From: Geotalea sp. SG265
GTDB lineage: Bacteria; Desulfobacterota; Desulfuromonadia; Geobacterales; Geobacteraceae
Direction of reading: 5' to 3'
NCBI RefSeq assembly: GCF_022808985.1
Contig: NZ_JAKZFT010000004.1
Span: 62,001-126,000 of the forward strand
Length of the DNA stretch: 64,000 bases
Within the stretch, counting starts at the first letter, position 1. Each line of letters opens with the position of its first letter. The notes under the pieces are model-generated. The model was not told the origin of the DNA and ran no database searches. It saw nothing but the letters and a program-made list of their open reading frames with translations. Positions 19,908 to 29,638 of the stretch are shown in pieces. The position numbers and the translations under genes are program-made.

Positions 19908-20340
19908 ATGCTTTCGTGCGCTCCCAGTCGGCGACAGGGCCGGGAACAATTAAAAATAAGGGATGCGGATCAGGGTGGGCAATAGCCTGGAGATTTACCA
20001 ACAGCGAGGGAGCGCGAACCCGCAATTTCGCCTTTAGATGCTCCCATTCAAACGCCAGCTGTCCAGAAGTAGCCTCCATCGTTTCGGCACCTTCCTGGGA
20101 GCCTATCTTCGACTTGTCGAAAACATAGCCCCGCCTTGAAGCCTCTCGCTGCACCTCTTGAAGATATGCGGCGATTGAAGCCGCCGGAGAGGAGGTCTCA
20201 CGAAAGCGGATCAGTTGGGGATGCTTGGTATAGCCGAGAGTCTGCCCAGTGAGCACGGCCTGGGCCAGCAGCGCTTCCCGCCACAGGGCGACCAGCCCCT
20301 TCGTATCGAGATATCCGGGGTGTAAGGTCCAGAGGCGCAT
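19906..20340 (-). CDS. Pyrimidine dimer DNA glycosylase-like protein (Pyr_excise family)
   Basis: A 144-residue protein resembling the T4 endonuclease V/pyrimidine dimer glycosylase family (Pyr_excise): MRLWTLHPGYLDTKGLVALWREALLAQ and YTKHPQLIRF match the family start, and DKSKI occurs in the middle. T4 endonuclease V uses its N-terminal Thr; here the protein starts MRLW, as in the widespread bacterial branch, so damage-repair activity is not assured. AAGGGGA precedes the ATG. It lies 9 nt after the pseudouridine synthase gene, so cotranscription is likely. Confidence 0.75.
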   Translation of the reverse strand: MRLWTLHPGYLDTKGLVALWREALLAQAVLTGQTLGYTKHPQLIRFRETSSPAASIAAYLQEVQREASRRGYVFDKSKIGSQEGAETMEATSGQLAFEWEHLKAKLRVRAPSLLVNLQAIAHPDPHPLFLIVPGPVADWERTKA

Positions 20341-20349
20341 CCATTCCCC

Positions 20350-21072
20350 TTACTTCCGCTCTCCCTGCTGCAGGCGCTCCACCTCTGCCGGCGTCAATTC
20401 CCGGTACTGACCCGGCTTCAGCTCCCCTATTTCAAGAAAATCATATCGGGAGCGTTTCAGCCGGACCACGGTGAGCCCCACCGCCTCGCACATGCGGCGC
20501 ACCTGACGGTAGCGCCCCTCGTGGATGGTAATGGAGATCCAGCAGTTGTGATCGCTTTCCTTCACCAACGACACCTGAGCAGGGGCCGTCCGCCCGTCTT
20601 CCAGATCCACCCCCATCTGCAAATGCTTCAATTGGGAGGGGCTCGCCTGCCCCCGGACCCGCACCAGGTATCCTTTGTCCACCTCATGGCTGGGGTGGGC
20701 AAGTCTGTTGGCCAGGGCGCCGTCATTGGTGAGAAGCAACAAGCCCTCAGTGTTGTAATCCAGGCGTCCCACCGGGTAGACCCGCTCCTTGATCTCCTTT
20801 AGCAGATCCGTGACGATCGGCCGCCCCTCCGGGTCCTTCATGGTGGTCATGTAGCCAACCGGCTTGTAGAGCAGGATGTAGCGTTTGCGTGCTTCCACAA
20901 GAATCGGCTTGCCGTCCACAGTGATCCGGTCGATGTCGGCATCGGCTTTTGTGCCTAGTTCTGTCACTACCTGGCCGTTCACCGTCACTCGGCCACCGGT
21001 GATCATCTTTTCCGCTTCCCTGCGGGAAGCGACCCCGGCCTGGGAGAGTATTTTCTGCAATCGTTCCTGCAT
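20350..21072 (-). CDS. 23S/16S rRNA pseudouridine synthase, RsuA/RluB family
   Basis: A 240-residue enzyme. The N-terminal S4 RNA-binding domain (RLQKILSQAGVASRREAEKMI) is followed by the catalytic domain with GRLDYNTEGLLLLTNDG, whose Asp is the nucleophile, and RQVRRMCEAVGL near the C-terminus. Length and layout fit RluB better than RsuA, but the two cannot be separated with certainty here. It is upstream of the glycosylase-like gene on the same strand. Confidence 0.92.
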   Translation of the reverse strand: MQERLQKILSQAGVASRREAEKMITGGRVTVNGQVVTELGTKADADIDRITVDGKPILVEARKRYILLYKPVGYMTTMKDPEGRPIVTDLLKEIKERVYPVGRLDYNTEGLLLLTNDGALANRLAHPSHEVDKGYLVRVRGQASPSQLKHLQMGVDLEDGRTAPAQVSLVKESDHNCWISITIHEGRYRQVRRMCEAVGLTVVRLKRSRYDFLEIGELKPGQYRELTPAEVERLQQGERK

Positions 21073-21084
21073 ATGTAATATTCC

Positions 21085-21414
21085 TTATTGGCCGTCCGCT
21101 TTTTCGTAGAACACCTTGCCGACCCGCTTGATGTGCTCGACCAGATCGGGATTGCTTATCTGGTGAAATAAAGATAAGTCGATAGTGTATGGCAGAAGCA
21201 GATCATCAAGCTCGTTTTCCAATTTCAAGATTTCTGGACGGCTTAAAGTCCCTTCTATAGTCAGGTCTATATCCGAACCATGATAGTAGTTGCCCTTTGC
21301 TCGGGAGCCATACAGAAGAACCCTATCAATCCCGGAATATTTGACGAAAACACTATTGATCCTGTTTATTGTACTTTCTTTCAGTCCGAATCGTTCCGAA
21401 GTCTCACTCGTCAT
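21085..21414 (-). CDS. MNT-domain nucleotidyltransferase (antitoxin of a HEPN/MNT pair)
   Basis: A 109-residue minimal nucleotidyltransferase with the motif GS-x10-DxD complete (GSRAKGNYYHGSDID, residues 36-50). In MntA/HepT-type pairs this enzyme modifies a Tyr of the HEPN partner with AMP and so silences it. ATG 21414 follows AGGGACTTGTCC; the frame is open further up to 21459 but starts in the partner gene. It overlaps the HEPN gene by 11 nt. Modification of this partner is an inference from the family. Confidence 0.85.
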   Translation of the reverse strand: MTSETSERFGLKESTINRINSVFVKYSGIDRVLLYGSRAKGNYYHGSDIDLTIEGTLSRPEILKLENELDDLLLPYTIDLSLFHQISNPDLVEHIKRVGKVFYEKADGQ

Positions 21415-21823
21415 GGACAAGTCCCTGTATTCTCTCGTTGAACCTCTGGAACAGTTCAAAATACTGAGATACCACCTCGCTGACTATTACATCGGCAATT
21501 TCTTCGTTGTAAGTATGAGAGGAGTTATTACGGCTGGTGATCATCTTCATCCATCCCTCGCCGTCTACAATGAGCCCTCTTTTGAAAGCCTCACGGATTG
21601 CATCACGGGAACCTGAAATAGCGACATTGCCTTGATAGGTGAAGTAGTCTCTCATCACATTCCACGCCAGCTCATAGGTAAATTCAAATGCCTTTACCAA
21701 ACCCTGTTTCTCGATGTCGGAAAGTTGGCGTTCGTGACAAAGCTTCACCACCTGCTCAAGGTGCTTTAAGGCCTTTTGATAGTTACTGAATCGTTGGCGC
21801 CAGCGAACATCCAGATTATCCAT
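21404..21823 (-). CDS. HEPN-like protein, HI0074 family (toxin of a HEPN/MNT pair)
   Basis: A 139-residue helical protein of the HI0074 nucleotidyltransferase substrate-binding type. It carries the HEPN-ribonuclease-like motif R-x4-H-x-Y (RNNSSHTY, R98, H103, Y105), of which the Tyr is the residue AMPylated in HepT. Other matching parts are FEFTYELAWNVMRDYF and GSRDAIREAFKRGLI. It is followed by, and overlaps, the MNT gene. The pair sits alone between two housekeeping genes. Confidence 0.85.
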   Translation of the reverse strand: MDNLDVRWRQRFSNYQKALKHLEQVVKLCHERQLSDIEKQGLVKAFEFTYELAWNVMRDYFTYQGNVAISGSRDAIREAFKRGLIVDGEGWMKMITSRNNSSHTYNEEIADVIVSEVVSQYFELFQRFNERIQGLVHDE

Positions 21824-21898
21824 GTTGCATTCACCCCATTTTTATGTACCGATGCATACCAATAACTGGGATTTATCAGAATATACCCCCCATGACAA

Positions 21899-21925
21899 CA
21901 AAAAAAGGGGACCAGCGTCCCCCAA
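21899..21925 (-). terminator. Terminator of accA
   Basis: On the minus strand GGGGAC-GCTG-GTCCCC is followed by a run of Ts (complement of the A-run at 21899-21906). It lies 29 nt past the accA stop. Confidence 0.8.
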
Positions 21926-21953
21926 TTTCTTGCGGCATTTCTGCATTCTTGAT

Positions 21954-22910
21954 TTATTCCACAAACCGGGACATTTTCCTGAACTTCTGATAACGCTCCT
22001 CGATCAACTGGTCCGCAGGGATCTTGCGCAGTTCCTGCAGGTTCCGGCTCAAGGCCTCGTGCAGGTTCCTGGCCATTGCCTCGTGATCCCGATGGGCTCC
22101 CCCCAGCGGTTCGTTGACGATCTCGTCAATGACGTTCAGCTCCTTGATGTCCTTGGCAGTCAGCTTCAATGCCTCGGCTGCCTGCTCCCCCTTGGTGCCG
22201 TCGGACCAGAGGATGGCCGCGCACCCTTCCGGAGAGATAACCGCATAGATGGAATTCTGCAGCATGAGGATGCGATCGCCGACGGCGATGGCCAGGGCGC
22301 CCCCCGAGCCCCCCTCGCCGGTGATCACTACAATGATCGGCACCGTCAGGCGCGCCATCTCCCGCAGGTTACGGGCAATGGCTTCGGCCTGGCCGCGCTC
22401 TTCAGCGCCGATGCCGGGAAAAGCACCCGGGGTGTCAACGAAGGTGATAATGGGGAGCTTGAAGCGCTCGGCCATCTCCATAAGGCGGAGCGCCTTGCGA
22501 TACCCTTCCGGGTTGGGCATGCCGAAGTTGCGGTAGACCTTTTCCTTGGTGTCGCGCCCTTTCTGGTGGCCTATCACCATCACCGGCTCCCCGTCAAGCC
22601 TCGCCAAACCGCCAACGATGGCGTGATCGTCCCCGAAATTGCGATCGCCGTGCAGTTCGTTGAACTCCGTGAAGATGAGCTCCAGGTAATCCAGGGTGAA
22701 GGGACGGTTGATATGACGGGCCACCTGGGCAGTCTGCCAGCGGCTCAGATTGGAGTAGATATCCGCCTGGATCTGTTCTGCCTTTTTTTCCAGCTTGCCG
22801 ATCTCGGTCTTCAGGTCCAGGGTGTCGCCGGACAGTTCGTGCAGTTCCTGAATCTTGCGCTCAAGCTCTGCCAGCGGTTTTTCAAATTCAAGGTAAGTCT
22901 GTGTCGCCAT
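21954..22910 (-). CDS. accA: Acetyl-CoA carboxylase carboxyltransferase subunit alpha
   Basis: A 318-residue subunit that, with AccD, transfers the carboxyl group to acetyl-CoA in the first step of fatty acid synthesis. Family features are [14 protein letters not shown] at the start, [16 protein letters not shown], the oxyanion-hole region [19 protein letters not shown], and [10 protein letters not shown]. Length is normal. It lies 59 nt after dnaE on the same strand, a common order. Confidence 0.97.
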   Translation of the reverse strand: MATQTYLEFEKPLAELERKIQELHELSGDTLDLKTEIGKLEKKAEQIQADIYSNLSRWQTAQVARHINRPFTLDYLELIFTEFNELHGDRNFGDDHAIVGGLARLDGEPVMVIGHQKGRDTKEKVYRNFGMPNPEGYRKALRLMEMAERFKLPIITFVDTPGAFPGIGAEERGQAEAIARNLREMARLTVPIIVVITGEGGSGGALAIAVGDRILMLQNSIYAVISPEGCAAILWSDGTKGEQAAEALKLTAKDIKELNVIDEIVNEPLGGAHRDHEAMARNLHEALSRNLQELRKIPADQLIEERYQKFRKMSRFVE

Positions 22911-22969
22911 TTATTGTGGTCTCCTTTGATTGCACTGAATTTGAAGCAGACGGTGTTGAACCGGCGGGG

Positions 22970-25900
22970 CTAGTCGAAAGAGACGGCATTATAACCCAGC
23001 AGATTCTTTACTTCCAGAGATAAATCTTCAGAGGCGGACAACATGCAGGTGTCGGGAAGGTTGATGGTAGTTCTGGACTGTTCCGGGATGACGATATGGA
23101 GGTAAGATCTGCAGGCTCCGGGATAGCGTTTGATGATGCCTTTCAGGGATTCCAGCTGCTCGCGGGCGACTCCCGACTGCAGCGTCAGATGAACGCGGCG
23201 GGTCTCCCGCTCGGTCAATTCCCTGAGCAGCGCCACGTCACTGGCGATGACCTTGATATTTTTCTCCCCCACTTCCACCGTGCCGCTCACAAGTATCGGG
23301 TCGTCCCCGCCGAGGAATTCCGCAACCCGGCTGTAGACCTTGGCCAGCACCACCACCTCCACCGAGCCGTGCAGGTCTTCAAGGGTTACAAAGGCCATTT
23401 TGTCCCCCTTCTTGGTGATGAACTCCTTCCTGGCGACGACGATGCCACAGATCTTCACCTCGGTCTTGTCCTTGATCTCAGCAAAATCGGAGGTGTGCAC
23501 CGAAGCGAATTTCTTGATCTGGGCCGAATAACGATCCAGGGGATGACCGGTGATGTAGAAGCCCAAGGCTTCCTTTTCCTGGTTGAGGAAGAACTTGTCG
23601 TCCCATTCGGGCAGGTCTGGCAGAACTCCCATGCCGTTACCGTTCCCCTTGGTCATTTCCTCGACGCCGAAGAGGGAAACTTGTGCACTCTCCCGCTCCT
23701 GCTGTATTTTCTGTCCCAAGGACATGGCATCCTCGAGCCCCGCCATGAGCGGAGCCCGTTTGGCGCCGGTGGAGTCGAAGGCACCGCACTTGATGAGCGA
23801 TTCCACCACCCGCTTGTTGACCTTGCGCTGGTCCACCCGCTCGCCGAAATCGAAGATATCGGCAAAGGGTCCGGCTTTCCTCGCCTCCAGGATCGCCTCG
23901 ATGGCCGACTCTCCCACGTTCTTGACCGCTCCCATGCCGAAGCGGATGGAGTTACCCAGAACGCGGAAGGAAAGATCTGAGGCGTTGATGTCGGGGGGGA
24001 GCACCTCGATCCCTATATCCCGGCAGTCGCTGATGTTCTTGATGACCTTGTCCGTATTCCCCATGTCCTCGGTAAGGAGCGCCGCCATGAATTCCACCGG
24101 GTAGTGGGTCTTGAGGTAGGCAGTCTGATAGGCCACCAGGGCATAGGCGGCGGAGTGGGACTTGTTGAAGCCGTACTCTGCAAACTTGGCCATGAGGTCG
24201 AAGATGGCCTCGGCCTTTTTCGGATCGATATTCTGCTTTTCCGCCCCGGCAAGGAACGGAATCTTCTCCTTGGCCATGACCTCCGGGTCCTTCTTACCCA
24301 TGGCGCGACGCAACAGGTCTGCTTGGCCAAGGGAATAGCCGGCCAGGACGCGGGAGATCTGCATGACCTGTTCCTGATAAACGATGACCCCGTAGGTGTC
24401 CTTGAGGATTGGCTCCAGCTGGGGCAGATCGTAGACGACCTTTTTCCTGCCGTGCTTGCGGTCGATGAAGTCATCCACCATGCCGCTTCCCAGGGGCCCC
24501 GGACGGTAGAGGGCGCAGACGGCGATGATGTCCTCGAAACAGGATGGCTTCAGCTTGACCAGGAGCCCCTGCATGCCGGAGGACTCCAGCTGGAAGACAC
24601 CGGTGGTATTGCCGGACTGGAGCAGCTTGTAGGTTTCCTCATCGTCGTCACGGAGTGCGGCAATGTCGAAATCGGGGTTCTTGCCGGCCCGGATCAGTTT
24701 CACCGCATTGTGGATGACGGTCAGGTTCTTGAGTCCCAGGAAGTCAAACTTGACCAGGCCGATCTTCTCCACGTACTTCATTGAATACTGGGTGGTGATG
24801 GAGCCGTTCTTCTGGTCCTTGTAGACCGGACAGAAGGCCTCAAGGATATCGGGGGCCACGACGACGCCAGCCGCATGGGTGGAAGCATGCCGCGCCAGAC
24901 CTTCCAGACAGAGGGCCACATCCAGCAGTTCCTTGATCTTCGAATCGCTCTCGGCCAGCTCGTTCAGCTTCGGCTCCTGCTGCAGCGCCTTTTCCAGGGT
25001 AATACCCAGCACCTCGGGCACCAGTTTGGCAATCTTGTCCACATCGCCGTAGCTCATGTCCAGGGCGCGCCCCACGTCCCGAAGGACGCCACGCGCCGCC
25101 ATGGTACCGAAAGTGATGATCTGGCAGACCTTGTCCCGGCCATATTTTTCCGTAACGTACTGGATGACCTCCTCGCGCCGGTCCTGACAGAAGTCCACGT
25201 CGATATCAGGCATGGAAATACGTTCCGGGTTGAGGAACCGTTCGAAAAGCAGGTTGTAGGGGAGCGGATCAAGATCGGTGATGCGGATGGAGTAGGCGAC
25301 CAGTGAACCGGCTGCCGAACCGCGGCCCGGGCCGACGGGAATGCCGTGGTCCTTGGCCCAGTTGATGAAGTCGGCAACGATGAGGAAGTAGCCGGGAAAG
25401 CCCATCTGCTTGATACAGTCCAGCTCGATGCGCAGCCGTTCGTAGTAGCCCTTTTCCTGCTCCGCAGTCAGGTCCGGATACTTGGCCCGCACTGCAACCA
25501 GTCGCTCCTTGAGCCCATCGTAGGCCTGCTCTTCCAGGACGTCATCGAGGCTTTTATCGTCCGGCTTGATGTACTGGGGAAAGTGGTAGGTCTTGAAATC
25601 AAGCTCCAGATTGCAGCTTTCCGCTATGCGCACGGTGTTGCTAATTGCCTCCGGCGCGTAATGGAAGGCGGCGGCCATCTCCTTGGGTGACTTGAAGTAG
25701 AACTCCTCAGCCGAAAAACGCATCCGGTTCGGATCGTTCATGGTCTTGCCGGTCTGGATGCAAAGCAGGACCTCATGGGCTCGGGCATCCTCCCGGTTGA
25801 GGTAGTGGCAGTCGTTGGTGGCTACCAGTGGCAGTGACAGCTCCTTAGCCACCTCCAGCAGGCGCTTGTTGGCCACATCCTGTTCGGGAAGGGTATTTTC

Positions 25901-26434
25901 CTGCAACTCGATGTAATAGCGCTCGGGGAAGAGCTCCGAATACCAGCGGGCGGTGGAGATGGCCTCTTCCATGCGGTTTCTGCCGCACTGGTAGGCCACC
26001 TCCCCCTTAAGACAGGCGGAAAGGGCAATCAGCCCCTCGCTGTGCGAGGCCAGAATTTCTTTGTCGATGCGGGGCTTATAGTAGAAGCCGTCCTTGTAGC
26101 CGGCCGAAACCAGCCAGGACAGGTTCCTGTATCCCTGCAGGTTCTGACAGAGGAGCACCAGGTGATAGGCGGAGGTGTCCCCGTTACCGCTCTCCTTGCT
26201 GGTCCGCGACCCGGGGGCGATATAGACCTCGCTGCCGATGATCGGCTTGAGCCCCTTGTCCTTGCACTTGATGTAGAACTCGATGGCGCCGAACATGTTG
26301 CCGTGGTCGGTGATGGCCGCGGCGTGCATCTCATACCCCTTGGCTTTCTTGATGAGGTCACCGATGCGGATCGCCCCATCGAGCAGGGAGTATTGAGTAT
26401 GCAAGTGAAGATGTACGAATTCCGGCTGATCCAT
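22970..26434 (-). CDS. dnaE: DNA polymerase III subunit alpha
   Basis: A replicative polymerase of 1154 residues from ATG 26434. The N-terminal PHP domain begins [17 protein letters not shown] (about residues 6-22). The polymerase active site shows GRGSAAGS and [13 protein letters not shown] near residues 365-410. Later come a helix-hairpin-helix region and an OB domain ([23 protein letters not shown], about 1000-1022). ATG 26434 is chosen because homologues start here and AGGGA precedes it; the frame is open to 26506 but passes through a strong hairpin. accA follows. Confidence 0.97.
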   Translation of the reverse strand: MDQPEFVHLHLHTQYSLLDGAIRIGDLIKKAKGYEMHAAAITDHGNMFGAIEFYIKCKDKGLKPIIGSEVYIAPGSRTSKESGNGDTSAYHLVLLCQNLQGYRNLSWLVSAGYKDGFYYKPRIDKEILASHSEGLIALSACLKGEVAYQCGRNRMEEAISTARWYSELFPERYYIELQENTLPEQDVANKRLLEVAKELSLPLVATNDCHYLNREDARAHEVLLCIQTGKTMNDPNRMRFSAEEFYFKSPKEMAAAFHYAPEAISNTVRIAESCNLELDFKTYHFPQYIKPDDKSLDDVLEEQAYDGLKERLVAVRAKYPDLTAEQEKGYYERLRIELDCIKQMGFPGYFLIVADFINWAKDHGIPVGPGRGSAAGSLVAYSIRITDLDPLPYNLLFERFLNPERISMPDIDVDFCQDRREEVIQYVTEKYGRDKVCQIITFGTMAARGVLRDVGRALDMSYGDVDKIAKLVPEVLGITLEKALQQEPKLNELAESDSKIKELLDVALCLEGLARHASTHAAGVVVAPDILEAFCPVYKDQKNGSITTQYSMKYVEKIGLVKFDFLGLKNLTVIHNAVKLIRAGKNPDFDIAALRDDDEETYKLLQSGNTTGVFQLESSGMQGLLVKLKPSCFEDIIAVCALYRPGPLGSGMVDDFIDRKHGRKKVVYDLPQLEPILKDTYGVIVYQEQVMQISRVLAGYSLGQADLLRRAMGKKDPEVMAKEKIPFLAGAEKQNIDPKKAEAIFDLMAKFAEYGFNKSHSAAYALVAYQTAYLKTHYPVEFMAALLTEDMGNTDKVIKNISDCRDIGIEVLPPDINASDLSFRVLGNSIRFGMGAVKNVGESAIEAILEARKAGPFADIFDFGERVDQRKVNKRVVESLIKCGAFDSTGAKRAPLMAGLEDAMSLGQKIQQERESAQVSLFGVEEMTKGNGNGMGVLPDLPEWDDKFFLNQEKEALGFYITGHPLDRYSAQIKKFASVHTSDFAEIKDKTEVKICGIVVARKEFITKKGDKMAFVTLEDLHGSVEVVVLAKVYSRVAEFLGGDDPILVSGTVEVGEKNIKVIASDVALLRELTERETRRVHLTLQSGVAREQLESLKGIIKRYPGACRSYLHIVIPEQSRTTINLPDTCMLSASEDLSLEVKNLLGYNAVSFD

Positions 26435-26452
26435 GGGTCCCTGAATACAACT

Positions 26453-26479
26453 AGGGAGCCGATCCTGCAGCGGCTCCCT
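26453..26479. other. Strong hairpin in the dnaE leader
   Basis: AGGGAGCCG (26453-26461) pairs with CGGCTCCCT (26471-26479), a perfect 9-bp stem with a 9-nt loop, 19 nt upstream of dnaE ATG 26434. Read on the plus strand it is followed by TTTTA, like a weak terminator. It may be a dnaE leader structure. Confidence 0.5.
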
Positions 26480-26635
26480 TTTAGTCTGACTAAAAATTTT
26501 GGCCATTATGGCATAACAATGGCTGGGGTGTCAACAAGCCAACCGGGTGAGAACAGGCGTTGCTTGCACCACCGGCAATACATGATACAGTTTCTGGAGT
26601 TCGCCGTCTGCCATGATTTTATACAGGAGGTTATC

Positions 26636-27253
26636 ATGAAAGTTCTGGTAGTCTATTATTCCCTGTACGGCCACATTCATCGCATGGCCGAGGCCGTGGC
26701 CGAAGGGGCGCGGGAAGTTGTCGGCGCCGAGGTAGTGCTTCGCCGCGTGCAGGAAACCCTGCCCCATGACGTATTGGAAAAAATGGGTGCAGTAGAGGCA
26801 CAGCGCAGTATGGCCCACATTCCCATCTGCACGGTGGAGGAACTGGCAGAGGCCGATGCAGTCATTTTCGGCTCTCCGACCCGTTTCGGTAATATGTGCG
26901 GTCAGATGCGCCAGTTCCTGGATGCCACCGGCGGGCTGTGGGTCAAAGGCTCCCTCATCGGCAAGGTAGGGAGCGTCTTTGCCAGCTCCAACACCCAACA
27001 TGGGGGACAGGAATCCACCATCCTCACCTTTCATGCCACCCTGCTCCACCACGGCATGGTCATCGTCGGCCTCCCTTATGCTTTCCAGGGACAGATGCGC
27101 ACCGACGAGATCACCGGCGGCTCCCCCTACGGTGCATCCACCATTGCCGGCGTTCAGGGGGAGCGACTCCCCACCGAGAACGAATTGGCGGCTGCCCGCT
27201 ACCAGGGCAAGCACGTGGCAACCATCGCCTACAAGCTGGTCATGGCCCGCTGA
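26636..27253 (+). CDS. wrbA: NAD(P)H:quinone oxidoreductase, WrbA type
   Basis: A 205-residue flavodoxin-like protein that reduces quinones by two electrons using NAD(P)H and FMN. The FMN phosphate loop is [21 protein letters not shown]; further signatures are [24 protein letters not shown] and [17 protein letters not shown] lies 6 nt before ATG 26636, which fixes the start within a longer open frame. It is divergent from dnaE. Confidence 0.95.
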   Translation: MKVLVVYYSLYGHIHRMAEAVAEGAREVVGAEVVLRRVQETLPHDVLEKMGAVEAQRSMAHIPICTVEELAEADAVIFGSPTRFGNMCGQMRQFLDATGGLWVKGSLIGKVGSVFASSNTQHGGQESTILTFHATLLHHGMVIVGLPYAFQGQMRTDEITGGSPYGASTIAGVQGERLPTENELAAARYQGKHVATIAYKLVMAR

Positions 27254-27400
27254 ATCCTCCGTCCCGGGACCGGCAACCGTGCCGGTCTCCGGGTGCCACG
27301 CCTCCCCAGCCTTTTTTCTCTGTCCCCACGTCAGGAAATATTTTGCATGGCGGAACTGCCGGTGCTATCCTCTGCTTCATCACCAGTGAAGGGACGGCTC

Positions 27401-28789
27401 ATGACGCAAAAATATACCCTGATTGATTCCCATGCCCATATTTACGGCCCCGAGTTCAAAGAAGACTTTGACGATATGCTGAAAAGAGCCGAAGACGCCG
27501 ACGTCGGTCAAATGATCGTCGTCGGCACCGACCTGGAAACAAGCAAAGCGGCGTGCGACCTGGCAAATCGCTACGACAACCTCTTTTGCGCCGTCGGCAT
27601 CCATCCCCATGACGCAGGTGAGGTGACCGAAGAAAGTTACGAAATTATCCGCGACCTGGCCTGCACCTGCCCGAAGGTGGTCGCAATCGGCGAAATCGGC
27701 CTCGATTTCTACCGTGACCGGTCGCCTCGCCACCTGCAGGAGGAGGTTTTCCGCCGCTTCATCCGGCTGGCCAGGGAAGTCTCGCTACCGATCATCATCC
27801 ACGATAGGGACGCCCACGAGCAGGTCATGGCCATTGTCAGGGAAGAGGAGGCTGCAGCTGTGGGAGGGGTATTCCACTGCTTTTCCGGAGACCTGCAGTT
27901 GGCCCAGGAATGCATTGACCTGGGCTTCTATATTTCCATCCCGGGCACTGTCACCTACCCGTCCAATGACGCCCTGCGCCAGGTGGTCAAGGGTATCAAA
28001 ATTGAGAGGATGCTGGTGGAAACCGATTGTCCCTATCTCACCCCCGTCCCCCACCGGGGCAAGCGCAACGAACCAGCTTTTGTCAGCATTACCGCATCAA
28101 AAGTGGCGGAGATCAAGGGACTGTCGCTGGAGGACGTCACCCGCATCACCACCAACAATGTCCACACCCTCTTCAACATGGGCACAAAAGACCAGAAGGC
28201 CCGCATTGCCTACCGCATCCGCAACTCCCTTTACCTGAACATCACCAATCGCTGTTCCAACCGCTGCTCTTTCTGCGCCAAGTTCGACGATTTCACCGTA
28301 AAAGGGCACTATTTGCTCCTTGACCACGAGCCGGGCTTCAGCGAAGTCATGGCAGCCATCGCCGAGCATCACGATTATGACGAGGTAGTTTTCTGCGGCT
28401 ATGGAGAACCGCTCCTGCGCCTCGACCTGGTCAAGGAGGTTGCCGCCGAGCTGAAAAAACGGGACATCAGGACCCGGATCAACACCGACGGTCAGGCCAA
28501 CCTGGTTTATGGCCGCAACATCCTCCCAGAGCTCAAGGGGCTCATCGATTGCGTCTCCGTAAGTCTGAACGCTGCCGATGCCGAAACCTATGACCGGCTC
28601 TGCCGCACCCCCTTCAGCAGCAAAGGGTTTGCAGGAGTTTGTGAGTTTCTCCGCCTGGCACCGGCATCGATTCCCCAGGTGGTCGCCAGCGCGGTAACGG
28701 TTCCGGGGCTCGATGTGGAAAAAGTCAGGGAGCTGGCCAGCTCCCTCGGGGTTACATTCCGGGAACGGGAATACGCCGAAGTGGGCTGA
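27401..28789 (+). CDS. TatD family hydrolase fused to a radical SAM domain
   Basis: A 462-residue two-part protein. Residues about 1-260 form a TatD-type metal-dependent DNase domain: IDSHAHIYG (His11, His13), GEIGLDFYRDRS, VFHCFSGD, VETDCPYLTP. Residues about 270-462 form a radical SAM domain with CSNRCSFC (Cys285, 289, 292) and FCGYGEPLLRLD. This second part matches the TatD-associated radical SAM group, which is usually a separate neighbouring gene. AAGGGA precedes ATG 27401; no stop or frameshift interrupts the join. Substrate unknown. Confidence 0.9.
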   Translation: MTQKYTLIDSHAHIYGPEFKEDFDDMLKRAEDADVGQMIVVGTDLETSKAACDLANRYDNLFCAVGIHPHDAGEVTEESYEIIRDLACTCPKVVAIGEIGLDFYRDRSPRHLQEEVFRRFIRLAREVSLPIIIHDRDAHEQVMAIVREEEAAAVGGVFHCFSGDLQLAQECIDLGFYISIPGTVTYPSNDALRQVVKGIKIERMLVETDCPYLTPVPHRGKRNEPAFVSITASKVAEIKGLSLEDVTRITTNNVHTLFNMGTKDQKARIAYRIRNSLYLNITNRCSNRCSFCAKFDDFTVKGHYLLLDHEPGFSEVMAAIAEHHDYDEVVFCGYGEPLLRLDLVKEVAAELKKRDIRTRINTDGQANLVYGRNILPELKGLIDCVSVSLNAADAETYDRLCRTPFSSKGFAGVCEFLRLAPASIPQVVASAVTVPGLDVEKVRELASSLGVTFREREYAEVG

Positions 28790-28901
28790 TCAGGGATCTG
28801 GGACAAAAATTAATGAGCCAGGTTGCAAATGAAAAATCCTCTGCTATAAGATGAAAACGACCGAAATAGTCTGCTTATCTTCAACGATGGAGGGTGACCC
28901 A

Positions 28902-29282
28902 ATGGCAAAGAAACTTGAAATCTACAAATGTGAAACATGCGGTAATATCGTCCAGGTACTCCATGGCGGAGCCGGTGAACTGGTCTGCTGCGGCAGTCCC
29001 ATGGCGCTGCAGGTAGAAAATACGGTGGACGCATCCCGGGAAAAACACCTGCCGGTAGTGGAACGTTCTGCCGCAGGCATCACTGTCACTGTCGGCAGTG
29101 TGCCGCACCCCATGGAACCGCAGCATTTCATTGAGTGGATCGAGATAATTGCCAACGGCCGCATTTACAGACAGGAGCTGAAACCAGGGGAAGCTCCACA
29201 GGCCCAGTTTCCCCCTCTCAGCGGCAAGATCATCGTCCGGGAATACTGCTCGCTCCACGGCCAGTGGGCCACCAGCGACTGA
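28902..29282 (+). CDS. dfx: Desulfoferrodoxin (superoxide reductase, 2Fe type)
   Basis: A 126-residue enzyme that reduces superoxide to hydrogen peroxide in anaerobes. The N-terminal desulforedoxin-type Fe centre has Cys10, Cys13, Cys29 and Cys30. The catalytic Fe centre has His49 (EKH), His69, His75, Cys116 and His119 (CSLHG). GGAGGG before ATG 28902 fixes the start. It is a single gene, and an RNA-like element and a terminator follow it. Confidence 0.96.
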   Translation: MAKKLEIYKCETCGNIVQVLHGGAGELVCCGSPMALQVENTVDASREKHLPVVERSAAGITVTVGSVPHPMEPQHFIEWIEIIANGRIYRQELKPGEAPQAQFPPLSGKIIVREYCSLHGQWATSD

Positions 29283-29335
29283 TCCAAAATCCCCTCGGCT
29301 CTATTTAATAAGGTTCTTCAGACCTTTCAGGGAAA

Positions 29336-29503
29336 GGCAGTCGTGGCATCGGGAGAGAACGACGAGTTACAGCGGCGAGCGGACACCCGCCGCATGCGGA
29401 ACGGAGATGACCTGCCGCTCCAAACATCATGCGCTATTACGCGGACGACACCGCAAGGTCCACAGCTGTGGCGACAGAGCGAACGGACGATGTCGCGACT
29501 GTC
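29336..29503 (+). ncRNA. Structured repeat element, copy A (candidate HEARO/OMEGA-like RNA)
   Basis: This 168-nt element has the same length and layout as copy B (36442-36610). The ends pair (GGCAGTCG at 29336 with CGACTGTC at the 3' end). Inside are GCGGC-GAGCGGACACCC-GCCGC, the hairpin CCACAGCTGTGG, and GCGAC-AGAGCGAACGGACGAT-GTCGC. The stems differ in sequence from copies B and C but still pair. A terminator at 29541 follows. Resemblance to the HEARO (IscB-associated OMEGA) RNA family is from memory. No IscB gene is present. The rest of 29283-29638 has only the terminator and the promoter at 29593. Confidence 0.5.
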
Positions 29504-29540
29504 TTTTATTTCACAGCATTCCTGATGAGCCTTGAACAAG

Positions 29541-29567
29541 GCCTGCACAAAAGCAGGCTTTTTTTAT
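29541..29567 (+). terminator. Terminator after RNA element copy A
   Basis: GCCTGC (29541-29546) pairs with GCAGGC (29553-29558), followed by seven or more Ts. It could end transcripts from dfx or from the RNA element. Confidence 0.85.
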
Positions 29568-29592
29568 TCTGGCTAAAAATTTCCACCCCCGT

Positions 29593-29598
29593 TATAAT
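29593..29598 (+). promoter_or_regulatory. -10 promoter box of the MFS gene
   Basis: A perfect TATAAT lies 41 nt before ATG 29639, directly after the preceding terminator. No strong -35 is visible. Confidence 0.5.
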
Positions 29599-29638
29599 GC
29601 CGCCACCATATTCTCTTATTCCGAGCAAAAGGTAATAC

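Noticed and set aside
21822-22973. Long plus-strand open frame of 383 codons
   Set aside because: It is the complement of accA and its flanks; accA has all family motifs, so this is a shadow.
29327-29635. Several small frames in the gap after dfx
   Set aside because: They run through the structured element and the terminator and lack ribosome sites.
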